64,000 nucleotides of DNA from Alphaproteobacteria bacterium (GCA_018222865.1 JAAEZM010000005.1:29514-93513); one strand, 5' to 3'; numbered from the stretch's first letter, positions 29,360 through 39,780 are shown. Translations and numbers: made by a program. Notes: a model not told the origin generated them from the sequence alone.

Positions 29360-29467
29360 CGATGTATCCTTTTCCGGTTGGCCTCCACGGAGCGGAGTCG
29401 GTTGTCCCAAAGGGACAAATCCGACACCGGAACGGCGGGTAATCCACCGGAGCTCCGTGTGCGTGAT
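29360..29467 (-). promoter_or_regulatory. Structured rpsB leader RNA with a three-way junction (candidate S2 autoregulatory element)
   Basis: On the minus strand, CACGGAGC (29459-29452) pairs with GCTCCGTG (29393-29386), an 8-bp closing helix. Inside it are two hairpins. One is GGTGG/CCGCC with loop ATTAC and one G-U pair. The other is GTCGG plus TTGTCCC pairing with GGGACAA plus CCGAC, with a 2-nt bulge and loop TTT (29425-29397). The closing helix ends 26 nt before the start codon and leaves the Shine-Dalgarno free. The inferred transcript starts about 8 nt before the first helix. rpsB leaders bind S2 for feedback in some bacteria. I know no named family matching this one. Confidence 0.7.
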
Positions 29468-29474
29468 GGCGCGC

Positions 29475-29503
29475 GATATACGCCCGTCTTGCGCGCTTGG
29501 CAA
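29475..29503 (-). promoter_or_regulatory. Promoter of the rpsB-tsf operon
   Basis: TTGCCA (29503-29498) and TATATC (29480-29475) are separated by 17 bp, a good housekeeping-sigma promoter on the minus strand. The expected start near 29467 falls just before the first helix of the rpsB leader. Confidence 0.65.
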
Positions 29504-29637
29504 GCCATGCTGTGCTTAGTCAATGCAGGCGTTCGAGAATTAACCTACCCGCCTCATCGCCCCGCTCGCCCATGGAAGGCCAAGCGTGTCACCGCTCGCC
29601 TTGGATACTGGCAGGCGCGCGTTGAGCACATTCCAGA

Positions 29638-32600
29638 TCAATCATGCAGCTCGGCCTCGACCGTTTCGACGCCTTTGACAGCTCTGAGGGCGGCTTGAAC
29701 GGCGGCGTCCGCGCAGTGCCGACCGGGCAACCGAATTTCTACCTGGCTGCCATCTCCGACCGGGAAAAACAGCTCGACCTGCGCCTCTGCACGCGCATCC
29801 GAACGGCTATTGGCCCGGTCAAGCCGCGCCTTAATCCCCTCAAGGGCGGCAGCGCTGGCCAGGTGAATACGCAATTGGCTCGCCGCCATCCGCATATCCA
29901 GCGGCTCCAGACGGTCGGCAAAAAAGCTGATCTGTTCATCGCGCTCATCGACCCGCGCATTGACGAGCACCGCCTGTCCGCTTTCCAGATCATCACGCGA
30001 TGTGCGCAATAATTCAGGCGCGACAAACACTTCAAACTCTCCGGTTGGATCGGACAGCGTCACCCAGGCAAAACGCTCACCGGATTTATTCGACACGCGT
30101 TCCTGGCGCCGGCGGACCACGCCGCACAAGCGCAGCGCAGAGGCCCCTTCCGCGACACGCCCCGCCGCTTCTGCGTGCAGAACCACGCCGCGTGACGCCA
30201 ATTGCTCCGTCGCATCATCGAGCGGGTGGCCAGACAGATAGAACCCGATCGCCGACAATTCCTCATCAAGACGCTGTTGCGCTGTAAACGGCTCAGGCTC
30301 GGGCAGGTTTGGACGCTCCAGCTGCACGGCGCTCTCACCGCCCCCGAACAAGCTGGCCTGCGCGCTTTCCCTTTCCTGTGCAGCATGCTGCGCCATGGAT
30401 AAAAGCGTTTCCGCTGAAGCAATCACCTTGGCGCGGTCCGGCTCCATTCCATCAAAGGCACCGGCCTTGGCAAGGTTTTCAAACGTCCGCCGATTGACAT
30501 GTTTGGGATCGATGCGTTCAGCAAAATCAAAAAGGGATTTGAACGGGCCCTTCGCATCGCGTTCTTCAACTATGTGTTCCATCGCCGCGAACCCGACATT
30601 GCGGATTGCGCCGAGGGCAAAGCGTACACATCCATCTTCGACGGAGAAGTCGGCCTGGGAGTGGTTCACATCCGGCGGCCGGACCTCAATACCCATACGC
30701 CGGATTTCCTGATGGAAGGCCGCGAGCTTGTCCGTATTGGCACGGTCAAGCGACATCAGAGCCGCCATCAGCTCAACAGGATAATTCGCCTTTAAATAGG
30801 CTGTCCTGTAGGCGATGACCGCATAGGCAGCCGCGTGAGACTTGTTGAAGCCATAGCCGGCAAACTCTGCCACCAGCTCAAATATGAAAGAGGCCTTGGC
30901 CCGGTCCACGCCACGCTTTTCAGCGCCATCAAGGAAACGGACCTTCTGCTTGTCCATTTCCTCTTTCTTCTTTTTGCCCATGGCCCGACGCAGAAGGTCG
31001 GCCTCCCCCAGTGAATAGCCAGACAGGATCTGCGCGATCTGCATCACCTGTTCCTGGTAAATGATCACGCCATAGGTTTCAGAAAGCACGCCTTCGAGAT
31101 CGGGATGGAGATTATCGACCTCCGCCCGTCCGAATTTACGGTCGACATAGACGTCGATATTCTTCATCGGCCCCGGGCGATAAAGCGAGATCAGAGCGAT
31201 CAAGTCCTCGATCGCGTCCGGCTTCATCTTCTTGAGTGTATCGCGCATGCCCGAGCTCTCGAGCTGGAACACGCCGATCGCATTGCCCGAAGCCAAGAGC
31301 TCATAGGTTGGCCGGTCTTCCAGATCGATATTTTCAATATCCGGGACGTCCTTGCCCGCTGACTCGATATAGCCCAGCGCCCGGGCGATCACGGTGAGGG
31401 TCTTGAGCCCGAGAAAATCGAACTTCACCAGACCCGCAGGCTCAACCCATTTCATATTGAACTGGGTGGCTGGAATATCCGAGCGCGGATCGAGATAAAG
31501 CGGAACGAGTTCGGAGAGCTTCCGGTCGCCAATGACAACGCCAGCCGCATGGGTCGATGCGTTGCGATAAAACCCTTCAAGCTTCAGCGCGACGCCCAGC
31601 AGGCTGTCGACCGCATCATCCTCACGGCGCATCTCGCCCAGTCGCGGCTCTATATCAATTGCCTCAGCGAGCGTTACCGGATTTGCGGGATTGGCGGGAA
31701 TGAGCTTGGCCAGCTTGTCGACCAGACCGAAAGGCAATTGCAGAACACGCCCGACATCGCGAACCACGGCGCGCGCCTGCAGCGTACCAAAGGTGATGAT
31801 TTGCGCGACCCGGTCATGTCCGTATTTCTCCTGGACATAGCGGATCACCTCGCCCCGTCTTTCCTGACAGAAATCGACGTCGAAATCCGGCATAGAGACG
31901 CGTTCCGGGTTGAGGAAACGCTCGAACAGCAAACCGAAACGCAGCGGATCAAGATCGGTAATCGTCAGGGCATAGGCCACCAGCGACCCCGCACCCGAGC
32001 CGCGACCCGGGCCAACGGGGATATCATGCTCCTTGGCCCACTGGATAAAGTCCGAGACGATCAGGAAATAGCCTGGGAACCCCATCTGCTTGATGATGTT
32101 GAGCTCAAAGTCCAAGCGCTCCCGATAAGCTTCTTCCGGCATGGCATTCGCGCCGGCAGCGATACGCTCGGTCAGACCTTCATGGGACCGCGCGACGAGC
32201 TCTTCCGCCTCGTCTCGCCCGCCCTTGGTTTCGAAACTGGGCAGGATCGGCGCATGCGTCCGGACGCGAAACGCGCATCGCTGCGCAATCTCGAGCGTGT
32301 TCTCCAGAGCCTCAGGCAGATCCGCGAAACGATCTCGCATTTCATCAGGCGTCGCCAGATGGTGTTGATCTGTGACCCGGCGCCGCTCATCTACCGAGAC
32401 ATAGGTGCTTCCGGAAATACACAGGAGCGCATCATGAGCCTTGTGCATGCCCGGGTCCGGGAAATAGGCCTCATTTGTGGCCACCAGTGGCAGGTCCCGC
32501 TGATAGGCCTGATCGACCAGCCAGGCCTCGGCATCGCGCTCTTCCGGCCGACCATGACGTTGAAGCTCAACATAGAGCCTGTCACCAAAGGCCGAGTGTA

Positions 32601-33102
32601 GCTGAGACAGATAGGTTCCCGCTTCTGGCACCCGCCCATCCACGATGAGCTTGTTGAGCGCCCCGTCCGGCCCGCCTGTCAGAGCAATTAAGCCTTCAGC
32701 ATGCTCAAGCAGGAATTCCAGCGGAATATGTGGCTCTTCTGCAGGTCCGATATCCAGATAGGCCGCGCTGGAGAGCGCCATGAGGTTGAGATAGCCGGTC
32801 TTCGATTGCGCATAGACAGCAATCGTCCCGTCCGCTTCGGCGCGCTCACCAGGATGTGGCGCACTCAGGCGGATTGAAAGCGTACACCCGACGATCGGCT
32901 GAATACCGCCGGCCGCCATAACTTCTGAGAATTCCAGAGCGCCGAAGAGATTGTTTGTATCCGTCAGCGCGATGGCGGGCATGCCATAAGCCTGGCAAGC
33001 CTCGGCCATCTTCTTGACCTTGATCGCGCCTTCCAGAAGCGAATAAGGCGAGCGGACACGCAGATGGACAAAGGGCGTTTTTGCGTCCGTGCTCCCGTCC
33101 AT
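29638..33102 (-). CDS. dnaE: DNA polymerase III alpha subunit
   Basis: Catalytic subunit of the replicative polymerase. It is 1154 residues, matching DnaE1 (E. coli 1160). The PHP domain spans about residues 8-220, starting [16 protein letters not shown]. The polymerase core has [18 protein letters not shown] and the catalytic Asp pair in [16 protein letters not shown]. Next come [18 protein letters not shown] finger residues and [13 protein letters not shown], then a helix-hairpin-helix region and an OB fold ([15 protein letters not shown]). AGGA lies just before the ATG. The SidA-like gene ends 47 bp upstream on the same strand. Confidence 0.98.
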   Translation of the reverse strand: MDGSTDAKTPFVHLRVRSPYSLLEGAIKVKKMAEACQAYGMPAIALTDTNNLFGALEFSEVMAAGGIQPIVGCTLSIRLSAPHPGERAEADGTIAVYAQSKTGYLNLMALSSAAYLDIGPAEEPHIPLEFLLEHAEGLIALTGGPDGALNKLIVDGRVPEAGTYLSQLHSAFGDRLYVELQRHGRPEERDAEAWLVDQAYQRDLPLVATNEAYFPDPGMHKAHDALLCISGSTYVSVDERRRVTDQHHLATPDEMRDRFADLPEALENTLEIAQRCAFRVRTHAPILPSFETKGGRDEAEELVARSHEGLTERIAAGANAMPEEAYRERLDFELNIIKQMGFPGYFLIVSDFIQWAKEHDIPVGPGRGSGAGSLVAYALTITDLDPLRFGLLFERFLNPERVSMPDFDVDFCQERRGEVIRYVQEKYGHDRVAQIITFGTLQARAVVRDVGRVLQLPFGLVDKLAKLIPANPANPVTLAEAIDIEPRLGEMRREDDAVDSLLGVALKLEGFYRNASTHAAGVVIGDRKLSELVPLYLDPRSDIPATQFNMKWVEPAGLVKFDFLGLKTLTVIARALGYIESAGKDVPDIENIDLEDRPTYELLASGNAIGVFQLESSGMRDTLKKMKPDAIEDLIALISLYRPGPMKNIDVYVDRKFGRAEVDNLHPDLEGVLSETYGVIIYQEQVMQIAQILSGYSLGEADLLRRAMGKKKKEEMDKQKVRFLDGAEKRGVDRAKASFIFELVAEFAGYGFNKSHAAAYAVIAYRTAYLKANYPVELMAALMSLDRANTDKLAAFHQEIRRMGIEVRPPDVNHSQADFSVEDGCVRFALGAIRNVGFAAMEHIVEERDAKGPFKSLFDFAERIDPKHVNRRTFENLAKAGAFDGMEPDRAKVIASAETLLSMAQHAAQERESAQASLFGGGESAVQLERPNLPEPEPFTAQQRLDEELSAIGFYLSGHPLDDATEQLASRGVVLHAEAAGRVAEGASALRLCGVVRRRQERVSNKSGERFAWVTLSDPTGEFEVFVAPELLRTSRDDLESGQAVLVNARVDERDEQISFFADRLEPLDMRMAASQLRIHLASAAALEGIKARLDRANSRSDARAEAQVELFFPVGDGSQVEIRLPGRHCADAAVQAALRAVKGVETVEAELHD

Positions 33103-33149
33103 AATCCTGCTCCCGCTTTGATCGACCGATTCCGGTCAGGCTAGCGCGA

Positions 33150-33245
33150 TCAGGCGACGCCGAGAACACTTCCCCACACAGTGATCATCCAGGCAAAGCC
33201 CAGAATTGCCGTTGCAGCTGATAAGTCCTTGATAAGATCGAGCAT
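33150..33245 (-). CDS. sidA: SidA-like SOS-induced small inner-membrane protein (31 residues)
   Basis: I find an ATG at 33245 with GGGAGG seven bases upstream and a TGA at 33150-33152, encoding 31 residues. The N-terminus MLDLIKDLSAA is short and charged. Residues ~10-30 are hydrophobic with two Trp (AILGFAWMITVWGSVLG), one membrane helix. A LexA box and an overlapping promoter lie 20 bp upstream, with a second LexA box further up. In Caulobacter, SidA is a ~29-residue SOS-induced membrane peptide that blocks division through FtsW/FtsN, and I recall it lying beside dnaE. Size, topology, SOS control and location agree. Identity by sequence homology is not verified. Confidence 0.78.
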   Translation of the reverse strand: MLDLIKDLSAATAILGFAWMITVWGSVLGVA

Positions 33246-33264
33246 GAGAACCTCCCAAAACCAT

Positions 33265-33279
33265 GTTCCGGTTTTGTTC
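33265..33279. promoter_or_regulatory. LexA (SOS) box 1 of the SidA-like gene
   Basis: GTTC (33265-33268) and GTTC (33276-33279) are separated by exactly seven bases, a full alphaproteobacterial SOS box. It overlaps the -10 element of the inferred promoter and lies 20 bp upstream of the start codon, so LexA would block RNA polymerase. Confidence 0.88.
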
Positions 33280-33305
33280 TACGCTCACCCCATACATTCG
33301 GTCAA
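33276..33305 (-). promoter_or_regulatory. Promoter of the SidA-like gene
   Basis: TTGACC (33305-33300) and TAGAAC (33281-33276) are 18 bp apart on the minus strand. The -10 shares its GAAC with SOS box 1. A GAATC site (33310-33314), the CcrM methylation motif GANTC, lies just upstream of the -35. Confidence 0.6.
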
Positions 33306-33323
33306 GTCCGAATCAACAATTTT

Positions 33324-33338
33324 GTTCTATTATTGTTC
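33324..33338. promoter_or_regulatory. LexA (SOS) box 2, overlapping the lolD stop codon
   Basis: GTTC (33324-33327) and GTTC (33335-33338) are separated by seven bases. The box spans the lolD stop codon (33330-33332), so part of the operator is coding. Its centre lies 59 bp from that of box 1. Two full boxes suggest tight repression of the small gene. Confidence 0.8.
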
Positions 33339-34028
33339 CGCACTCAGTTCGAGCGGACGCAACCCGCCCTTATCCAGCGTCAGGATACGATCCATGCGCT
33401 TCGCCAGTGCATGATTATGCGTGGCGATTATCGCCGCTGCCCCCTCTTCACGCACGAGCGAGCTCAGCGCGTGGAAGACTGCATCAGAGGTGGACGGGTC
33501 GAGATTGCCCGTAGGCTCATCAGCGAGAAGAATGGAGGGTCGATTGGCCAGGGCACGGGCAATTGCAACACGCTGCTGTTCCCCGCCTGAGAGCTGCGCT
33601 GGATTGTGATTCAGACGTTCGCTCAAACCCAATTGTCCCAGAAGATCCCTCGCCCGGTTATCCGCATCACGTCCACGCCGCGCACCGATCAGTTGTGGCA
33701 ATACCACATTCTCCAGCGCATCAAACTCGGGAAGCAATTGATGGAATTGGTAGACAAAGCCGATATCGCGCCGCCGCAAGGCTGTGCGCGCACGATCCGT
33801 CAATGCTGTCGTCTCCTGCCCCTTGATCAGGACCTCACCGCCATCCGGCCGCTCCAGCAGCCCAGCCGCGTGCAAGAGCGAGGACTTGCCGGATCCTGAC
33901 GGACCGACGAGACCAACAATCTCCCCCGGTTCAAGGGTGAGATTGACGCCGCGCAAGACCGGCAGTTCACCGGCCTCGGTCACATAGGTTCGCTCGATCG
34001 AACGTAATTCCAGAACGGGCTTACTCAT
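33330..34028 (-). CDS. lolD: Lipoprotein-releasing ABC transporter ATP-binding protein
   Basis: ATPase that powers extraction of mature lipoproteins from the inner membrane for transfer to LolA. It is 232 residues. Walker A is [12 protein letters not shown], the ABC signature is [15 protein letters not shown] and Walker [14 protein letters not shown]. The [15 protein letters not shown] segment is typical of the LolD/MacB branch. It overlaps the permease gene by 8 bp. Its stop codon sits inside a LexA box of the neighbouring small gene. Confidence 0.95.
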   Translation of the reverse strand: MSKPVLELRSIERTYVTEAGELPVLRGVNLTLEPGEIVGLVGPSGSGKSSLLHAAGLLERPDGGEVLIKGQETTALTDRARTALRRRDIGFVYQFHQLLPEFDALENVVLPQLIGARRGRDADNRARDLLGQLGLSERLNHNPAQLSGGEQQRVAIARALANRPSILLADEPTGNLDPSTSDAVFHALSSLVREEGAAAIIATHNHALAKRMDRILTLDKGGLRPLELSAEQ

Positions 34029-35358
34029 ATCGAAGCGCCTCCACAGGATCGAGGCGTGCTGCGCGCCAGGCCGGCGGCAATGTCACCAGAAGCGAGACGG
34101 CGAAACCAAAGACAGACACGAAGACCACCTCGCTCCAATCGAGCTCAGCGGGCACACGATAAAGATAGTACACACTGGGATCCCAGACCTGAGCGCCTGT
34201 GGTCCAGGTGATGAAGTCCTGGATCGGCCCGATATTCACAACGAAGAGAATGCCCAGAATAATCCCGGCAAACGTCCCCAGCATGCCAATCGAGGCGCCC
34301 ACCAGAAGGAATATGCGAAGGATTGAGGCCTGACTCGCCCCCATCGTCCGAAGGACAGCGATATCACGGCTCTTATTCTTCACCAGCATGACAAGGCCGG
34401 AGATGATGTTCATTGCGGCGATCGCGACCACAATGGCCATGATCAGGCGCATGGCTGTCCGCTCGAATTGCAGGGCGTTGAAGAACGCCGGATCGAGCTG
34501 GGTATAATCAAACACAGAGCTGTTGAGCCCTGCCAGCTCTCCAACAGATGCGAGATAGTCTGGTGCAAGATCAGGATCTTCCAGACGGACATGGACCATA
34601 TCCGTCGCGTCCGGACGATTGAAGAAAAGCTGGCCCTGGTCGAGGGGCATGAAGGCCAGTGAATTATCAATTGTGGACACACCGGCTGCCAGGACTGCCC
34701 CGACATAATAAGCCTTGCGTCGCGGTGTCACGCCAAAAGGACCGGAATTTCCGCGCGCCGTCAGGAAGGTGACATAATCGCCAGACTGCACCCGCAGCCG
34801 CGTTGCGACCCCCTGCCCCAGAACGATGACATCACCGCCATTCAGACCGGTCCCAAACTCGGAAAGATCGCCCTGGGTGAGCCCGGTCCGGCTATATGGA
34901 TCATCACCGGATCGGATCACATCAAGTCCCGCCAGGTCATCGGGCGAAATCGCAAGTACCTGAATAAACGCCTCAGACGCATCCGAGGTGACCATCACCT
35001 GACCCTGAACCACCGGAATTGCGCTTGCCACGCCATCAAGCGCTTCGATGTCATTGACCAGCTGATCGACCCGGACCGGACCCATTTCATAAGTGTCGAC
35101 ATAGACATGGGGCTGGAAGCCAAGCAGTTGCGAGAACAGCTCATTGCGAAACCCATTCATGATCGACATCACAGCAATCAGCCCTGTAACCGCCAACATG
35201 ATCCCGAAAAACGAGATCATCGCGATCAAGGCGACACCGCCATGCTTGCGCTTGGTCCGCAGATAACGCCCAGCAATCATGAATTCATAGGCGCTAAAGG
35301 GCGCCGCACCCTTTGCCGCTCCCGCCGAAGCGACATCAGGCGCTGATGGATCAGCCAT
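34021..35358 (-). CDS. lolC: Lipoprotein-releasing ABC transporter permease (LolC/LolE family)
   Basis: Membrane subunit of the Lol exporter. It is 445 residues with the FtsX/MacB topology: one N-terminal helix ([18 protein letters not shown]), a large periplasmic domain (about residues 70-290) and three C-terminal helices. The [21 protein letters not shown] coupling segment is present. It starts at the ATG at 35358, overlapping the proS end by 8 bp. One permease gene beside one ATPase gene suggests a homodimeric (LolF-type) exporter, which I cannot confirm here. Confidence 0.92.
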   Translation of the reverse strand: MADPSAPDVASAGAAKGAAPFSAYEFMIAGRYLRTKRKHGGVALIAMISFFGIMLAVTGLIAVMSIMNGFRNELFSQLLGFQPHVYVDTYEMGPVRVDQLVNDIEALDGVASAIPVVQGQVMVTSDASEAFIQVLAISPDDLAGLDVIRSGDDPYSRTGLTQGDLSEFGTGLNGGDVIVLGQGVATRLRVQSGDYVTFLTARGNSGPFGVTPRRKAYYVGAVLAAGVSTIDNSLAFMPLDQGQLFFNRPDATDMVHVRLEDPDLAPDYLASVGELAGLNSSVFDYTQLDPAFFNALQFERTAMRLIMAIVVAIAAMNIISGLVMLVKNKSRDIAVLRTMGASQASILRIFLLVGASIGMLGTFAGIILGILFVVNIGPIQDFITWTTGAQVWDPSVYYLYRVPAELDWSEVVFVSVFGFAVSLLVTLPPAWRAARLDPVEALRYE

Positions 35359-36685
35359 TTGCAAACGCTCGTTCCGCAAGCCGGTTCACTGCATCTTCCG
35401 GCGATAATTCATGAGTTTCACCGCTCGCCCGCACTTTCAGCTCTACCTTGCCCTCTTTCAGCCCGCGCGGGCCAATGACAAGCTGGTAAGGAAGCCCGAT
35501 CAGGTCTGCAGTCGCGAATTTCCCGCCCGGTCGCTCAGACGTATCGTCATAAAGCGGATCCAGCCCGGCTTCGGAAAGCTTCGCATACGCCGCTTCACAA
35601 GCGGTATCAGCCGCCTCATCGCCAACACGCAGGTTGAGAATACCCACTCCGAACGGCGCCACGCTTTCCGGCCAGATACAGCCACGATCATCATGATGCG
35701 CCTCAATGATCGCACCGAGCAGGCGAGAGACACCCACTCCATAGGAGCCCATATGAACCGGGCGATCCTTGCCATCGGGATGGGTCACCAATGCCTTCAT
35801 GGGTTCGGAATATTTCGTGCCGAAATAGAAGATATGCCCCACTTCAATTCCGCGCGCGGACAGACGCCGAGCCTCGGGCACTTGCGCAAAAGCGTCTGCG
35901 TCATGCATTTCCTCAGTCGCGGCATAAAGGGCTGTGCGCTGATCCACCAGTGGCTGAAGGTCGCCTTCAAAATCCACCTCCGCACCGGGCGCTCCCATCT
36001 CAACGAGATCCGCATGGCAGAAGACCTCGCTCTCGCCTGTCTCGGCAAGCACAATGAATTCATGGCTGAGATCGCCGCCTATCGGCCCCGTATCTGCCCG
36101 CATCGGAACAGCTTTGAGCCCCATGCGCGCGAACGTGTTCAGATAAGCCACGAACATGCGGTTATAGGACTGGCGTGCCGTCGCCTCGTCCAGATCGAAG
36201 GAATAGGTGTCCTTCATCAGGAATTCGCGGCCACGCATGACGCCGAAGCGCGGCCGGATTTCATCCCGGAACTTCCACTGGATGTGATAGAGCAGCTTCG
36301 GCAAATCCTTGTAGGAACGGCAGAAGGACCGGAAGATATCGGTCACCATCTCCTCATTGGTCGGACCGAACAGCATCTCCCGCTCATGGCGATCCGTGAT
36401 CCGGAGCATTTCCTGACCATAGTCGTCATAGCGCCCGCTCTCGCGCCACAGCTCCGCGGATTGAATGGTGGGCATGAGAAGTTCCACCGCGCCGGCACGG
36501 TTTTGCTCCTCGCGCACAATCTGCTCGATCTTGTTGAGCACTTTCAGGCCCAGCGGGAGCCAGGAATAAATGCCGGCAGATTGCTGTCGGATCATGCCCG
36601 CGCGCAGCATGAGCTGATGCGAGACGATTTGAGCGTCCGCAGGAGTTTCCTTGAGGACAGGCAGAAAAAAGCGAGAAAGGCGCAT
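35351..36685 (-). CDS. proS: Proline--tRNA ligase, short alphaproteobacterial form
   Basis: Charges tRNA-Pro. It is 444 residues versus ~570 in E. coli, because the editing (INS) domain between motifs 2 and 3 is missing, as is normal in this class. Class II motifs are [10 protein letters not shown] and [26 protein letters not shown] (motif 2), with motif 3 in [13 protein letters not shown]. Mischarged Ala-tRNA-Pro must be cleared by a separate deacylase. An inverted repeat lies 13 bp upstream of the start, and lolC overlaps its stop. Confidence 0.97.
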   Translation of the reverse strand: MRLSRFFLPVLKETPADAQIVSHQLMLRAGMIRQQSAGIYSWLPLGLKVLNKIEQIVREEQNRAGAVELLMPTIQSAELWRESGRYDDYGQEMLRITDRHEREMLFGPTNEEMVTDIFRSFCRSYKDLPKLLYHIQWKFRDEIRPRFGVMRGREFLMKDTYSFDLDEATARQSYNRMFVAYLNTFARMGLKAVPMRADTGPIGGDLSHEFIVLAETGESEVFCHADLVEMGAPGAEVDFEGDLQPLVDQRTALYAATEEMHDADAFAQVPEARRLSARGIEVGHIFYFGTKYSEPMKALVTHPDGKDRPVHMGSYGVGVSRLLGAIIEAHHDDRGCIWPESVAPFGVGILNLRVGDEAADTACEAAYAKLSEAGLDPLYDDTSERPGGKFATADLIGLPYQLVIGPRGLKEGKVELKVRASGETHELSPEDAVNRLAERAFANG

Positions 36686-36698
36686 AAGTTGAAGTCCG

Positions 36699-36722
36699 CT
36701 AATGGGTGTTTCTTCCCATTAG
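36699..36722. repeat. 8-bp inverted repeat in the proS leader
   Basis: CTAATGGG (36699-36706) and CCCATTAG (36715-36722) flank an 8-nt spacer, 13 bp upstream of the proS ATG. It could be a leader hairpin or an operator. I see no clear Shine-Dalgarno between it and the start. Confidence 0.45.
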
Positions 36723-36867
36723 ACGTCTTCCGGCTCTAATGACAAGGCGCTCGTGTTCACTGCAACAGCTCGGACGATCCAACGCGTGGCACAAGATCTT
36801 CAACGCAGCAGCCTCTAAGGACGGGTCTCAAAGCTTGAAGCCGCCACGATCAAGGCCGTTATCCACC

Positions 36868-37209
36868 CTAAAGCACACGCTTGGCGTAGTGATCGCGGTC
36901 GATCTCGAGGACTTCAACCGTGGTTGACTTGGCTTGTTCAGGCAAGGCCTCGAGCGCGCGAAGAACGGCCTGGGACAGGTCGTGTTTTTGGGCTCGCGTT
37001 CGTCCTGGCATGATCCGCAGCTCGGCATGAATGAAGCTGTAATCATCTGCACCGCACCGGCTCATGGAGGCCGGGTGGGTGCGGGCCTTGATGGATTCAA
37101 TGTCGAACAGCCCGCTATCGCGCATCACATTGAAGACGGCGTCGAGAATATCCTTCTCGCTTACGCCGATTGCCGCGGGATCGGAAAACTCTATCAAGGC
37201 GTGTGGCAT
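36868..37209 (-). CDS. 5-carboxymethyl-2-hydroxymuconate isomerase-like tautomerase
   Basis: Small tautomerase-superfamily protein of 113 residues resembling HpcD/CHMI. It has the catalytic Pro2 after the initiator Met and the start MPHALIEFSD. A conserved FIHAELRIMPGR segment and helical C-terminus follow. CHMI acts in homoprotocatechuate degradation, but no other genes of that pathway are nearby. The true substrate is therefore unknown, and such proteins occur outside the pathway. It lies one base downstream of the DUF1467 gene, in an apparent operon with mce. Confidence 0.75.
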   Translation of the reverse strand: MPHALIEFSDPAAIGVSEKDILDAVFNVMRDSGLFDIESIKARTHPASMSRCGADDYSFIHAELRIMPGRTRAQKHDLSQAVLRALEALPEQAKSTTVEVLEIDRDHYAKRVL

Positions 37210-37210
37210 C

Positions 37211-37555
37211 TTATCCCCAGAAACTTCCAGTTGGCATGAATTGCGCCATGAGTCCGCTTTCGGTGATTATGAAATAGACGACCCAAAGCGTCGATGTCGC
37301 AACCGTAGTCCACCACATCTTCTTTTTCAGCATCGGGGACTGGGGTGCGCCAGGCTCTGAGCCTTCCACAACCTCACCCCCCTCTTCCTGCGATCTCACT
37401 CCGATCGGCAACATCATGAAGATGATAACCCACCAGGAAATCAGGAATACGACGACCCCGTTGACCACACCAACGCCGCCATCACGGATGAAAAACCGGG
37501 ATAAAAGCCCCAGCACAGTCAAGGCCACTGGCAGATATTGCAGGTAGCGGATCAT
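37211..37555 (-). CDS. DUF1467 family membrane protein
   Basis: Small membrane protein of 114 residues. Two or three hydrophobic segments are visible: near residues 5-22, 32-52 and 83-100. The middle has MLPIGVRSQEE and GAPQSPMLKKKMWWTT, which match the alphaproteobacterial DUF1467 pattern. No function is established. It overlaps mce by 4 bp (ATGA) and ends one base before the CHMI-like gene. The link with mce recurs in alphaproteobacteria, which hints at a shared transcript rather than a shared pathway. Confidence 0.85.
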   Translation of the reverse strand: MIRYLQYLPVALTVLGLLSRFFIRDGGVGVVNGVVVFLISWWVIIFMMLPIGVRSQEEGGEVVEGSEPGAPQSPMLKKKMWWTTVATSTLWVVYFIITESGLMAQFMPTGSFWG

Positions 37556-37986
37556 GCGCCCGGCTCCTGCATGAGCTCGATCAGCTGACCATTGGAGTCC
37601 TTGGGGTGAATGAAGATCACCGGCACACCATGCGCGCCAATATAAGGCTCACCTGTGCCCAGCACGCTAGCCCCCCTGGCGACCATCGCATCGCGTGCGG
37701 CCAGGATATCCGGGACCTCAAAACACAGGTGATGCTGACCGCCCTTTGGATTGCGCTCAAGGAATTTGTGAACCGGGCTGTCATCCCCGAGCGGCGAGAG
37801 AAGTTCGATCTCGGAATTTTCCAGATGAACAAAGGCGACTTTCACACCGAGTTGGGGAAAGTCCTTGGTCTCGGTCGCGTCGCTGGCACCGTAGAGATCA
37901 GCATAGGTTTTCTTGGCGGCCTCAATATCCGGCACAGCCACACCCACATGGTTCAAACGACCGATTTTCATTGGTTTATCACTCAT
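37552..37986 (-). CDS. mce: Methylmalonyl-CoA epimerase
   Basis: Interconverts (R)- and (S)-methylmalonyl-CoA in propionyl-CoA metabolism. It is 144 residues, a two-module VOC (glyoxalase-like) metalloprotein. Landmarks are LNHVGVAVPDIEAA with the first metal His, GGQHHLCFEVPDI with another, and the C-terminal NGQLIELMQ with the Glu ligand. The mutase genes are not in this window. It is first in a three-gene group with the DUF1467 and CHMI-like genes. Confidence 0.93.
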   Translation of the reverse strand: MSDKPMKIGRLNHVGVAVPDIEAAKKTYADLYGASDATETKDFPQLGVKVAFVHLENSEIELLSPLGDDSPVHKFLERNPKGGQHHLCFEVPDILAARDAMVARGASVLGTGEPYIGAHGVPVIFIHPKDSNGQLIELMQEPGA

Positions 37987-38112
37987 CTTTCTATTCGCTT
38001 CACGGCCAGGTGCAGATCAACTAACGCTCCACGGCTGACATCCTCATCCAGCACGCCGCACGCTCAAAAGATCTCCATCTCGATTGACGCGTCCTGCCCT
38101 TCTTATAAGGGC

Positions 38113-39780
38113 TTATACGGGCAGAACCATGACTTCGACCTGTGGCTTCTTGCCCCAGATACCAGCGGCCTCACGGCGAACAGCGAGGCGGACCTCTTCT
38201 TCGATCGCGTCAATGTCTCGCCGGGCACGACGGCCCAGCCCGTCAAAACGCCGCTCAGCCGCCTCCGCCAAGGCATCATGAAAGGCCTCGATGGGCATCT
38301 CATCATCCTCAGGCAAGCCGACCGCGCGGATATCCGGTCCAGAAACCAGTTCGCCTTTCTCGGTGACCGCCAGTGCGACGGTGACTATTCCCGCCCAGCT
38401 CAATCGACGACGCTCTCGCATGGAGTCGGCATCTGCCGGCGTGACGAAATTCCCGTCTACATAAAGTCGGCCTGACGGGGTCTCATCGACGATTGAGGCA
38501 CGACCATCGCTACGCAGTTCAACAAGATCACCATTTCGAACCGAGACCGAATGGGGAACCTGCAGGGATTTCGCGAACTCGGCATGCTCAAGAAGATGGC
38601 GACGCTCGCCATGGACCGGGATCGCCACTTTCGGCTTTGCCCAGGCATACATTTGCGCCAACTCATCCCGACAGGGATGCCCAGAGACGTGAATAGGCCG
38701 GTCCTTCTCGGTGATAATTTCGACGCCCTTTTCCGCCAGGCTGTTCTGCAATTCGAAAATACCAAGCTCATTGCCCGGGATAATCCGACTGGAAAAGATG
38801 ACGGTATCGCCATTGCCCAGCGTCACATTGCGATGATTGCCCTCAGCGATCCGAGACAGCGCGGCGCGCGGCTCACCCTGCGAGCCCGTACATAGGTAGA
38901 GGATTTTATCATTGGGGAAGAAGCCTGCCTCTTCCTCGGAGACAAAATCCTGCACATGGCTAAGCAATCCCACGGACTTCGCCGCCGCCGTCATGCGGTG
39001 CATGGACCGTCCGACCAGGCAGACGCGGCGTCCATTGGCTTCTGCCGCTTCAATGGCCGACTGCAAGCGCGCGACATTTGAGGCGAAAGCCGCAATTGCG
39101 ACCTTCCCGTCAAGCTCGCCCACAAGCTCGATCAAAGCGTCTCGCACGCCCGCTTCAGAACCGCTATCGCCCGGCGAGAAGACATTCGTGCTGTCACAGA
39201 CCATGGCCAGCACGCCTTCCTCCCCCATCGCCTCAAGCGCCGAGACATCGGTCGTCTCACCGATCAGCGGATCCGGATCGATCTTCCAATCCCCGGTATG
39301 CAGGATGAGACCGGCCGGCGTTCGAATAGCCAAACCATTCGGTTCCGGGATGGAATGGGTCAGGGTTACCAGTTGAATATCGAACGGGCCGAGATCAAAC
39401 CGGCTGTCGAGTTCGATTTCATGAAGCTCGACCTCATCGAGCAAGCCAAATTCATTCAGCCGGTCACGAACAAGCCAGGCGGTGAACGGCGTCGCATAAA
39501 TCGGGCAGCGGAGCCGGCGCCAGAGTTTCGCCACCGCCCCCATATGATCCTCATGCGCATGGGTCAGAACCATGGCGACCAGATCATCGGCGCGCTCTTC
39601 AATGAAAGTCGGATCCGGCAGGATCAGGTCGATGCCCGGTGTTGACAGGTTTCCAAACGTCACCCCGCAATCGACGATAATCCATTTGCGATCCTCTTCG
39701 GGTCCATAGCCGTAGAGGTTCAGATTCATACCGATTTCATCGGATCCGCCGAGCGGGAGAAAATAAACGCTTTCGCTCAC
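38113..39780 (-). CDS. rnj: Ribonuclease J
   Basis: Metallo-beta-lactamase ribonuclease with 5'-3' exonuclease and endonuclease activity in RNA maturation and decay. It is 555 residues with a GTG start. Zinc motif HAHEDHMGA lies near residue 75, and the second His near EPNGLAI. The beta-CASP domain contains [14 protein letters not shown] and [13 protein letters not shown], and the C-terminal part has [17 protein letters not shown] and PVHGERRHL. It overlaps coaX by 4 bp (GTGA). A short hairpin (38096-38112) lies directly after the stop but has no U-tract. Confidence 0.95.
   Translation of the reverse strand: MSESVYFLPLGGSDEIGMNLNLYGYGPEEDRKWIIVDCGVTFGNLSTPGIDLILPDPTFIEERADDLVAMVLTHAHEDHMGAVAKLWRRLRCPIYATPFTAWLVRDRLNEFGLLDEVELHEIELDSRFDLGPFDIQLVTLTHSIPEPNGLAIRTPAGLILHTGDWKIDPDPLIGETTDVSALEAMGEEGVLAMVCDSTNVFSPGDSGSEAGVRDALIELVGELDGKVAIAAFASNVARLQSAIEAAEANGRRVCLVGRSMHRMTAAAKSVGLLSHVQDFVSEEEAGFFPNDKILYLCTGSQGEPRAALSRIAEGNHRNVTLGNGDTVIFSSRIIPGNELGIFELQNSLAEKGVEIITEKDRPIHVSGHPCRDELAQMYAWAKPKVAIPVHGERRHLLEHAEFAKSLQVPHSVSVRNGDLVELRSDGRASIVDETPSGRLYVDGNFVTPADADSMRERRRLSWAGIVTVALAVTEKGELVSGPDIRAVGLPEDDEMPIEAFHDALAEAAERRFDGLGRRARRDIDAIEEEVRLAVRREAAGIWGKKPQVEVMVLPV

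Noticed and set aside
31549..32601. 350-codon plus-strand frame opposite dnaE
   Set aside because: Antisense shadow of the polymerase domain.
35411..36739. 442-codon plus-strand frame opposite proS
   Set aside because: proS is complete with all class II motifs; the opposite frame has no homology features that I can see.
38096..38112. Terminator after rnj
   Set aside because: GCCCTT/AAGGGC forms a 6-bp stem directly after the stop, but there is no U-tract on the minus strand, so I do not call it a terminator.
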